Source: Antedon mediterranea (lineage: Eukaryota > Echinodermata > Crinoidea > Comatulida > Antedonidae). From it: 64,000 bases of DNA. Positions 1-9,494 of the stretch are shown here, one piece after another. Position 1 is the first letter of the stretch; every line of letters begins with the position of its first letter. Location: NCBI RefSeq assembly GCF_964355755.1, contig NC_092674.1:15445001-15509000 (forward strand), in the 5' to 3' direction. The position numbers were made by a program, and so were the translations under genes. The notes under the pieces are model-generated. The model had not been told where the DNA came from. It worked only from the letters and a program-made list of their open reading frames with translations, and searched no databases.

Positions 1-1535
1 GTCAAAAAGAATGCGTTCAAAAATGTTGGAGATCATGGAAGCAAGGAAATCGGACAGTAATTGGTGATCCCACTTTAAAAATGGGACAAAGAATGGCATG
101 CTTCCATACATCAGGAAATTTTCCGGTATAAGTAGATAAATCAAATTACTTTTTTAAAAGGAACAGAAATGGGATGGCACCAGCTTTAAATAAACGGTTA
201 CCAATCCCGTCGCAGCCAACAGCTTTATGTTCACATAATTTTCCAAGATGACCTGCAACTGCATCATCAGTGCTGACAGCTACCGATGAGAGATTGTCCA
301 AAGGATACTCCGGATGATCAAAAGCATCAAAGTTAGACTGCTGGGAAGAATCTTTATAAAATGTATTAAAATAAGTAGCAAAAGCATTAGCTTTATCAAG
401 AGTGGTATAAACATGGTTGTTATACCGGAGCACAGATTGTAGATATGCTCTGATCACGACCAAAATATTTTAGGATTGATGTTAATTTGATACCGTCTGT
501 GTCTCTGGCTACAAAGTTTTTTTAAACTTGTTCTGGCCATCCTGAAATTCTCCATAGCAATCCTAGTATTATTCTTTTCTTAATTCTAAATAATTTTTCT
601 TAAAGTTTTAAAGCTTTGTATAGCTCATGGCCAAACCAAGGTGGACGCTAACTTTTTGGTCTAAACATTGTTGCATGGAGTAAATCATAAAATAAAGTAG
701 TGGCTTCATTAACATTATCAGTCATGTCAAGTATGCTCCATGGAATAAAATTTAGAGTATTTACAAGATCATTATAATTGAGTTTTTTAAGATTACATAA
801 ACTTCTATTTTTTTTCGATTTATATTACAATTATAATTACTATTGCACTTAAATTCATAAAAAATCGAAATAGATTCATGATCAGATTTAAAAACGTTTA
901 ATAGTAAACACTTGATGAGTCCAAAATTCTATTACTTATTTACCAAATCTAATATTTTATTATTGCACGTGATCAAATGATTCCACCCACATGAATTTTT
1001 GATTGTTGCTGATGATAATAGATTTGAATTTGTTTTGGACCAGTAGTAGCAAGCCTCCGCCCCTCCTACCATCACTCCTATCTTTCATAAACAATGAAAA
1101 ATCCCGCAAGAACACTTCAGGATCATCAACAGATTCGTTTAGCCACGTTTCACTAAGGGCAACTATATCTATGCAACTGGCAAGTAAATATGTAACGTAT
1201 CCATTTTGTTCATAAGGCTACGAACGTTCATAATATTAAATATGAATTTCCCGTGAATTGACACCTTCGGGTCCAGGGTTACGTTCAAAATCTCCAGAAA
1301 TCACTAACACCTGGGCATGAAATGTAGCTTGTGAATTACTGTAGTAGGTTGCCGTTTGCCCAAAAAATAGTATCTTTCTTTACAGTGATCCTTGTGTTGT
1401 GTGAGACTGTCTCTAGACCTATAGGCTCATCATCATAGTAGCCAGTGAAGGTGGGAGTTTTCAGCAACTTAGTGTGGCCTGCACGTACAAACTCGATACA
1501 ATTATACCATCTGAAGGGTTGACTAGGCCTAGCTG
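1..1535 (-). mobile_element. Decayed CR1-like LINE, 5' portion (2A-like, endonuclease, start of RT)
   Basis: Read on the minus strand, this is the front of a non-LTR retrotransposon. From high to low coordinates it shows: a short upstream coding-like frame at 1339-1532 of unknown function; a 2A-like motif at 1269-1301; the start of an APE endonuclease near 1231 (MNVRSLMNK); the endonuclease SETWL segment with its catalytic Glu and a RRGGGLLLLV strand (about 1030-1190); a linker with PPWFGHELYKAL (about 610-650); and the start of reverse transcriptase (KAVGCDGIGNRLFKAG at 146-260, then SNIFERILF at the window edge). Frameshifts and stops separate these blocks, so it is a pseudogene. The rest of the RT lies outside the window. 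The clade (CR1/L2-like) is inferred from domain order and motifs. Confidence 0.85.
1269..1301 (-). other. 2A-like ribosome-skipping motif upstream of LINE endonuclease
   Basis: The minus strand encodes ISGDFERNPGP. This matches the known 2A consensus D-(V/I)-E-x-N-P-G-P except for Phe at the V/I position. It lies just before the endonuclease start, the position in which 2A-like peptides occur in some APE-type LINEs. The motif frame and the endonuclease frame are now offset by a frameshift, so the peptide is a relic here. Confidence 0.7.
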
Positions 1536-1884
1536 GAAAGATGTAATTTTCAACATCAGAGAATTACATAACTTACAGTTTGATACTAATTAATGTTCAG
1601 CAGTATCATTATCCGTAAATCCACGTGAACAATAATTATATAACATAAATCAGCAGTATAACATACAAAGACAGATTTGTGAGAGACAGACATCTTGTCA
1701 TGACCGCCCATGTTGAATTGAGTTGTGGGAAAGATATTGTGAAAATTCGAAAATCATTGACATTGAACTTGAGATAATTTGCACACAAAATCTGTGGAGA
1801 AATAAATAAAGAAAGAAAGATTGTGTACAATAACACTATGTTATTTTTTAAGATTACCTAATAATGATATACTTTCTTTAAGTG

Positions 1885-2052
1885 AAAAATGAATTTTCCT
1901 CAATGTTTTCTGTACCCCTGATGGTTACATGTCGATAAGTTCCTCGTCTTTCTTCAAGTGTTGGTAATAGCTTTGATAGGAGTTCTTCAGCGGGAAGATC
2001 CATTAGTTCAGGCACAAGCTTGGCTGCACGGGTTAGCGTTCTTTTTCAACTA
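1885..2052 (-). pseudogene. LINE reverse transcriptase C-terminal fragment
   Basis: The minus strand reads RAAKLVPELMDLPAEELL, then LLPTLEERRGTYRHV, then GTENIEENSFF. This is the post-RT segment typical of CR1/jockey-type LINEs, in which a 'TKLVPEL...Y..RL..L.LpTLe.RR' block is followed by 'G.enI....FF'. Only about 55 codons survive. It lies upstream of, and is distinct from, the LINE at 1-1535, because a C-terminal piece cannot precede that element's endonuclease in one copy. Confidence 0.65.
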
Positions 2053-2230
2053 TTCTTGAGTCTAACTTGGTTTGGAGACAAACGTCTGCTCGTGTTGATG
2101 TCTTAACCATTTAATTAGACTACTGGTATTTATTGTTCAAATTCGATTGCATAATAGTGACTCTCGTGGTGCAGCGGAATTGTACGAAATCGAATAATAA
2201 TGATAACTAGCAGGTACCCGTACCCGTACT

Positions 2231-2870
2231 AACGTTATAACGCCATAATTACGGCGTTATAACGCCCTAAATATACAATCTGTTCACAGGTACATGCGCA
2301 TGCGTAGTACATCAACAAACCTCTCGGCGCATTCACAGATTTTAGAAAGTCACGTGCTACATTACTGGCCATCTTTGTGTCCAACTATGCCTATGTAGTG
2401 TATGGAGTCGAGTCATATGCTTAAAAAATGTATAATATTCACAAGGTTTTAAATATCTAATTTAATATCAAAACAATCAATTTGTTTAAAGGTTTTTGTT
2501 AAGATAACGCAATCATAAAGTTACTGCGAAGATGATTTTAAACAACAAAATGTAAAAACAATGCATTACTTTAGAGAATCGCTGTACAAAATAAACGCGC
2601 ACGCGTAGAGCGTGCATGGAGCGCACAGCCAGAGCCGTTAAATTAATGGATTAAAGCTATTTTGTTTGTTTAAAATCTTAAAAATAATATTATTTTAAGA
2701 AAACCCTTTAAACAAATTGATTCAATCCATTCAAAGTCGCAACTTTTATGGCTCTGGGTTTGTTGATGTACTACGCATGCGCATGTACGTGTGAACGGAT
2801 TGTATAATTAGGGCGTCATAACGCTCTAATACCGCGTTATAACGCCATAATTACGGCGTTATAACGCCGT
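2231..2870. mobile_element. Fold-back (MITE-like) element with GGCGTTATAACGCC palindromes
   Basis: The segments 2231-2321 and 2758-2870 are inverted copies of each other. They share GGCGTTATAACGCC palindromes, a 'TACAATC(T/C)GTTCAC' block and ATGCGCATGCGTAGTAC followed by ATCAACAAAC. An inner pair (AATCAATTTGTTTAAAGG near 2475 and its inverse near 2707-2726) extends the symmetry, leaving a ~200-bp CpG-rich centre. No coding capacity is visible. It is most likely a non-autonomous DNA transposon with long inverted repeats. I could not identify a target duplication or assign a superfamily. Confidence 0.7.
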
Positions 2871-3708
2871 ATTATTATAAAATAAATTTTTTCTTTGGCG
2901 GAAATCAGCCACCGTAATTTCGCAACTCTTAGAAATTTAGAGACAGCAACGGCAATGGTGACCTCTAATAAAAAGTAAATTAGCACGGCGCTGAAACAAT
3001 GTGTTTTAATTAAAAGTGAAAGTACTTTACTCTTTTTTACGCTTTTTTCCCAAATTTTTTCCCCTTGTGGTAGGATATTTTTTTTTCTCGAGATTAATAG
3101 GGGGAAGGCGGAGGGTGCAACCCCCATCCTCTCGACCCACCACTGATTGGCCCATGAGATTACTATACCTCCATCTTCTGGTTCGGGATTTATTTCGAAA
3201 TAATTCAGTACTACATGGTCGCCAAAGCGACCAAATGAAATGGATGCTCGATAGATCGACGATGACCTGCTGCCCGTGGCGCTCTTTAATTGTTATTGTA
3301 TACTGCATGCTCGATCGATTTTTCTAGTGGGAAACGGCCGAACATTGCCGAACGCAGTGTTTGGCAGTTGCAAAGTAGGCCTACTTGGTCTAAAAAACAC
3401 ATTTGTTCGTACAAATTCGCCGCTCTAATAATATAGACTAATACATAAAGGGGAATTAAGTCGAACGGTGCTAGTATCGGACTAGTCTGAGTTCCAGACA
3501 GAGTTTTGTTTTAATTACTAAAAAGATAAATATTTTGGCACAAATGGCGTTTCATACGTAAGCTACTTGAGTTTATTTTCAGACAAAAATTGAAATAAAA
3601 ACAAATAAATAAAAAAAAGACAATGAATACAGACTTAGTAAGTCTAGTATCGGACTTGCGGTTGTTGAGGAACACACTTTGGATTAGAACTATTATAGGC
3701 CTATTAAG

Positions 3709-3739
<31 letters not shown>

Positions 3740-4380
3740 GATAATAATAGTGTGTTTTTGTTGGTAAAACAAATGACAACAATACAAGTTATAAATGTTT
3801 ATTATAATCATATGAAAACGTAGAAATGCAGAATAAACTATATCTACTACCTAGTTTACTAAATCTGTTCATGGCAATGTCAATAAACTGCATAAATACA
3901 AATAAAACACTCTTAAAATCATTGATAAGTATTACGGATTACAAGTTGGACATAAAATAAACTAAAAAATGACATTTCATCTGAGCAATAGACCTACAAT
4001 TTATAGTCTAAATAACTCATAACATCACCAGCATCACAAGTTTGGTAAGAGATTTTATTATAAAAAGTTTGAATGTTCAATTTGAGACTTAATGTAAGAA
4101 CAACAACAAACACAAACCATTATACTTGAAACGGCAATATAACTATGACAATGTAAAAGTTGTACAAAACGTTTTACAAAAATTGTGCCGTTTAATTGTT
4201 ACATTACAATATATAGTATTTAAATATATTATTAGGCTACATTGAATTTCCATTTTCCTAATCTACCTTGCATTTCAATAATAAAGTAATTTGTACTGTA
4301 TCAAAAATCTCCAAACCGTCCAGTGATAAACTAGAAGTTAATTTAATTTATCCAATTAATGTATAAACGACATGTGGTAT
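2871..4380. other. No gene recognised; AT-rich, with one GATA microsatellite
   Basis: The overlapping short frames at 3016-3327 (+) and 3027-3308 (-) have no recognisable domains and use low-complexity T/A runs. I see nothing else supportable here except the tetranucleotide repeat listed separately. Confidence 0.5.
3711..3739. repeat. (GATA)n microsatellite
   Basis: About seven uninterrupted GATA units, visible directly. Confidence 0.95.
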
Positions 4381-4470
4381 CTTCGAGAGTCCCAACGTAG
4401 ATTCGAACCTGGAATCTTCTGCTTGATATGCAGGCATCATCCACCACATAGACCACTAGTGATTTCCAAT
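4381..4470 (-). repeat. tRNA-like SINE head or decayed tRNA
   Basis: The minus strand has a D-arm-like box A (TAGTGGTCTATGTGG), an anticodon-arm-like CTGC/GCAG hairpin with a 7-nt loop, and a good box B (GGTTCGAATCT). The T stem flanking box B pairs poorly and there is no convincing acceptor stem. A degenerate tRNA-derived SINE head is more likely than a working tRNA gene. Confidence 0.45.
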
Positions 4471-5116
4471 TGGATAGCAATTCAACATCGGCATGTGCTA
4501 TGTGGAGAAGCTATCAAATTGTACGCACGCGCAACAGAGATCAAATTGATACGCCCTCATTTTGTTACAATCAATTAACAATCATTAATTCACAAGGCGG
4601 AATCTCCAAAATTGAATATAATTTTTATATTTAGAATTATATTTATTGTTATATATATGATAATACAAATCATTTACATATGTCTACTGCATGTTATTAT
4701 AATTATATACAGGTAAATATTATTAACATTCATAAGATTCTAAACGAAACTGCTTAAACATTAAAACATATAAAATAGAAACGACGAGCGTTACTGCCAT
4801 GCTACGAAGTTTAACCCACATTGTGGTAGACCTATATCGACCTTCCCATAAATATTTTAAACTTCACTTTCTGTTTAATGTACACATTGTTTTTTGTCTA
4901 TGACTGCAATGGATACAAATTATATTATTAAGTCGGACGGAGCTAGCCATGAATAAGTTCCATTATGCTTGGTTCCCACTAAAAATAACATAAATATATA
5001 GCTTGTCATCCATTGGTCATTCGTTTGCATTTCCTCTACGTTCTTGCGATGCGTCTCTAATGGGAACCACGCTTTAGTGCCGGGCTGTTGACCAGCATTA
5101 CTATTTTCCCCAGCAC

Positions 5117-5285
5117 ATTAAAGATGTATTTTCCCCCTGAAAAAATAATTCTTAACAACATTTTTGTTGAATATGCCATTTTAATGTAACATAATAGCTA
5201 TCCACTTTGAATAAAAATTGGATCGAAAAAAATGTATTTACCTGAAAAAACTGTAATTTAAAGAAAAAAAAATTGCCAACCGAAT
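5117..5285 (+). repeat. Dispersed repeat R1, copy 1
   Basis: Begins TTAAAGATGTATTTTCCCCC and continues through a 'TTGTTGAATATGCCATTTTAA' block and a 'TGTATTTACCTGAAAA' block. These blocks recur at 18192-18340 and 30454-30620, and inverted at 33935-34069. At the 30454/34069 pair the repeat forms the two ends of an element, so this copy is probably one terminus of a related DNA transposon. Confidence 0.75.
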
Positions 5286-5914
5286 GATCGCTGTACGTTT
5301 CTGAATTGTAGTAAGCTCGTTTGTAGTAAGCATTGGATAGTGCGCGTGACTACTACTACGCTTTTTTTTACGAGGCTACTACTATAAGGGCTCGCGAATT
5401 GTCGCTTGTGATTGTCGTTGCGAACCAAGCTTTAACTATATCAGTGTTTCACGTATTAACAATTTATTTGTACTTCAAAGGCAACTGTGAGGTGTGATAT
5501 ATGCACCTTTAGACTGTGTGGGACATTCGTTCATTGACATTGTCAAATATTGTATTATTTCAGTTGCAATTCCATTGACAATAAAGGTGGACAGAGATCA
5601 TTGCGAGCAGCCGGTATATTCGTCTCCCTAGTACAGTGATTTATGAACTTTTTTTACCTTTTTATGAGAAGCCACTGAACATGATCATTATGCACATATA
5701 ATAAGCAGTTTTGCACTGCGATTCATTTTATGAAAATGTATTTACAAGTATTCAATGTACATTTTTAGTGTTTTTTTTTATATGGGTGGAGGGGGATATA
5801 TGCGAAAATGTTGAAAATTGAAAGAAATGTTTACGCACAATTATAAACCCAATATTGAGCCTCATATATATAAATATTATAGATACTAAATCAGGAATGA
5901 ACGTTATATTAATT

Positions 5915-5962
5915 CGATGACCACTACGATGACCACTACGATGACCACTTCGATGACCACTA
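5915..5962. repeat. 12-bp tandem repeat, four copies
   Basis: Four head-to-tail copies of CGATGACCACTA, one with a single substitution. Confidence 0.9.
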
Positions 5963-6468
5963 CGTTGGACGTTAAGTCATCGAATTGCCAGAGTTAGCCC
6001 TGCCGTATGTAGGGCCTATTGATCTTTAGGCGACGTTCGCATATGCGTGGAAAGTGAAACGTGAGTATAACGTCTATTTTCAATAGCGTACAATAACGTA
6101 CAATATTATGTTATAATATAAATATAATTATTCCTGTCAATTTGATTTATATCTCAACCTTTTTAAAATGTGCAAAGATGAGTTAAATTTTAGGAATTGG
6201 TCTCACACCCCAGGTTGGATGTAGCCAATTTGCATTAACGTAGAGGTAAACCAATTATGGTAGAGGACATATACAATAGACATGCGCCCTTATCAATTGT
6301 ATTATTCTTTTCTGTATTGTAGTATCGTAACGTACCTTGAGTCAAAGATAAAAATAGCTCTCCACTTAATGTATTACATCGTCACCGCGTCTGATGTAAC
6401 ACATGTTATTACTGTACTCGACCGGAGACTATTTTAATGGCACAATACGAAACAATCCTTTAGAGAAT

Positions 6469-9400
6469 TTACGAATCTTCACATGCCCTATTTTTATTAT
6501 TAACATATTGATCGAACTCCGCTTTCCAATTTACCATGAACTTAGTACTCCAGTCATTGAATTCTGATTTCCATTGTATCTCAACTTCATCGATATTACC
6601 TTGAAACAAAAATTAAAAAAACGCCATTAACTTTTCGTTCATACTGATATTTTAAGATACGGTGTCATATAAAAATAACCATCCATAACTTTTAATTTAA
6701 AAACATTGAACAGCAAATAACCATCTTTGACATACAAAACATTAGCAAAATAATCATCCATGGATATAACTGTATAGATGGCAGTTAACTTTGATATTAA
6801 CTTAATGTGTCTGTAATACATTTTTCCCATATATAAAATATGGTCTTGTTGTGCAACTTTCTAAATTGAACCAGGAAATAATAGGTTTAAACATGAGCTT
6901 TGATTTTATACCTCCATGGTTTAAATAATTAGGTTTCACGTTCCTATTTCAGTTGTTTTTTAAATAATAGGTCTACATACTAATGTTTAGTGCTCATGGA
7001 ATAACACAACTGACTTTTTTTTATAATTTATGACAAAATCAATTTTACAGTAAGATGACATTTTAGAATGACATGAAAGAAGTAAATTATTCTACTTTTT
7101 AAAATAAATTAGAATTTTTGAAAGCTAAAATAAATCTGATAAAAGAAGACGATAGATTTACACTTTACCTAATATTCTTACCTGTTTTGACTTCTAATGT
7201 AGGAAGATAATTATCAAAGAACATGCAGTTATTTGCTCTTGGACCTCTGCCAACAATTGTCTTTCCTTCAACTAGGGATCCATTCAAAACTAGATACTCT
7301 AGTTTTTCAGAAGAATGAACCGGCCATATATTGTTTTCCATTTCGAAATCAGATTTCATATTTGGATTTCTGAAACAAACAAAAAACATGTCAGTTCAAA
7401 AGGCAGAAAAAATTTTCTCTATCTTTTAAATTACAAACATTAAAACATACATATTGTGTGTTGAGAAATTACACTTTGAACATATTTTCATTTCATAGTA
7501 TTGTTCGGACCCGCTCTACCAACAACGACAGTAAATGGACACACGGCGGCCGGACAGTTAGTACTCGTTCTGTCTAGCTGGGATGAGAGAATATAAATGA
7601 TTATTTACTGTGACAAGCATGATAAATGCAATTTCCATTTACTTTGACAAGTGATAGGAATCTCTCATTGTATTATATTTTGAACGAGTTTTTACGTGAG
7701 TCATTTTGAATGAACCCTTTAACCAAGATTCATTGAATTGAGCAGCAAATTTTTTAAAATTACTTTTACACAATACTATAAATCATAACAGTAATTCTTT
7801 GTTTTATTATTATTTATGATTAAGTAAATATGATTGATTGAAAGATGTTTATAAACAATAAGCATATTTTAGTTAAGAGTGGTTTTGTAGAATATTTACG
7901 ATCTGTGACTGTGTTTCTTGAGGCATACATTTTAGCATGAATGTTGGGCGGATTATCTAATCTGTTATATATCATTGTCTAGATATCAAACTCACCCTGT
8001 CCTAGCAAAATTGGCGTAGTAAGCCATCATTTGCCGACTTAACTGCTTGTCTTCGTCACTGAATCCATTTTCTTGATGAAGTGGTATCCCAAAAAAATAA
8101 GCAATTTCATCTCCATGTAACACCCCCATCCATTCTGGGAATGGACTATTCGAAGCCCGTTGAGTAAATCGATAATAATAAACACTTGAACTCCTATCAG
8201 CGTATGCTTTTGCTACTTGAAATGTGGGACAAATAAACTGATAGTCTCCTGCTGATTGGTCAATTCCATCACGAAGTTTTGCTTCATTGTCAGGTTCTAA
8301 CCAATCAGTATACTGGAATTGAATTGCGTCATGAGTAAATTCATTGGCAGTTGGCCAGCTGAATTCAATGGCCTCTCGAAATTGAGCTTTATTCAGTAAA
8401 CTTTCGGTGTCTTTACTAAATCCCGGAGTATCATAAATAAGAAAAAAATTTGCTTCGTTCGTGTTGCTACCAAAAATGACATCATGCTCTACAAAAGTTT
8501 GTTTTTTAATAGTTTCCTGAGGAGTTTCAGGAATAAGATTGCCGTCAATTACCGGCACAAATGGAAAATTGAGAAATTCTGTAGTAACCCACATGTTAGC
8601 TAATATATCCAGTACATTTCGTGATCGCAAGCAATTTACCATTTCATTTACATTGAAAGGATGACCAGTGCTACTTACAGTACAATCTAACGCATCAGCT
8701 AACTTTATTCCTCTACTGGTACCTTCTTCCTTAGTATAATATGCCCATGGGGACGTGGCTGTTGCGCTTTGCATTATAGCACGATTAAAAAGACCTTGAC
8801 TAATCGGAGAAAAGAGGTGAAAATTCACACTAGCAGAACCAGCACTCTCTGAAAATAATGTTACTTCACCTGGGTCTCCACCAAATCTAGCAATATTATC
8901 TTGGACCCACTGAAGTGCAAGGGCTTGGTCAAATAAGCCAGCATTTCCCGGTGCTTCATCCCCCATCGCTAAAAAGCCTATTGCTCCTAACCGATAATTC
9001 ATTGACACAACAATAACATTTTGTTCAGCAGCCAGTGTTTTGCCATCATATACATCAAGTGATGCAACACCACCAAAATAACTTCCACCATATATCCATA
9101 CCATCACTGCGGCGCCAATAGGTCGTGGATACGGTACCCATACATTTAAATTTAAACAGTCTTCATCGAGCTCCACATTAGGATTCCACATTTCGGTTCC
9201 TTCAAATCCTGGAAAATAAATATCAGGTAACTGCATGCAACCAAAGCCATATGCTGTCGCATTAAACGTTTTTAACCATGCTTGTTTTTTCACAGGTTCT
9301 TTAAAACGATTGTTTCCAACAGGTGCTTCAGCGTAAGGTATCCCGAGAAATACATCAACTGAGTGTTCGAAAACATTTATACGCTTTCCCAGAATATTTC

Positions 9401-9482
9401 CTTCATTTGTTTCTTGATAAACATCTTCACTTGCTACAATACTTATTAACAAAAGGCAAACTGTCACGTTTACAGCAAACAT
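6469..9482 (-). CDS. ache-like: Acetylcholinesterase-type cholinesterase, T-form tail (3 coding exons)
   Basis: Secreted type-B carboxylesterase of the cholinesterase family, predicted to hydrolyse acetylcholine or related choline esters. Coding exons, minus strand: 9482-7996, 7369-7182 and 6599-6469. Both introns are GT-AG and the joins keep frame, giving 601 aa, normal for the family. Residues 1-18 form a signal peptide. Triad: Ser213 (SESAG), Glu343 (NTNEANFF), His456 (LHGDEI). The choline-site Trp is W99 (EMWNPN). Disulfide pairs visible: C82-C109, C267-C284, C418-C544. The last exon begins GNIDE and carries W568, W575, W583 and C598: the tryptophan amphiphilic tetramerisation tail that in known enzymes binds ColQ/PRiMA. 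Oddities: the nucleophile elbow has Ser211 instead of the usual Gly; one acyl-pocket Phe appears replaced (FLNFPFVP); and the second Trp spacing is 8, not 7. AChE versus a broader cholinesterase cannot be settled from sequence alone. Confidence 0.93.
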
Positions 9483-9494
9483 GCTGGCTTCTGT
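9483..9494 (-). promoter_or_regulatory. Splice acceptor and short 5' UTR before the esterase start codon
   Basis: On the minus strand a long T-run ends in TTTACAG (the AG at 9491-9492), followed by 8 nt of leader and then the ATG. This is a strong acceptor with a polypyrimidine tract, implying at least one non-coding 5' exon further upstream (higher coordinates). Vertebrate AChE genes have the same arrangement. I could not locate that exon or its promoter. Confidence 0.65.

Larger units (their letters stand above)
4580..6468. other. AT-rich intergenic DNA downstream of the esterase gene
   Basis: No coding region is recognised. It holds one dispersed-repeat copy (5117-5285) and a 12-bp tandem repeat (5915-5962). 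On the minus strand an ATTAAA hexamer (complement at about 6433-6438) lies roughly 30 nt after the esterase stop codon and could serve as its polyadenylation signal. Confidence 0.5.

Noticed and set aside
3016-3327. Overlapping open frames on both strands (3016-3327 +, 3027-3308 -)
   Set aside because: No domain, no splice or transcript signal; the sense/antisense pair is a chance overlap.
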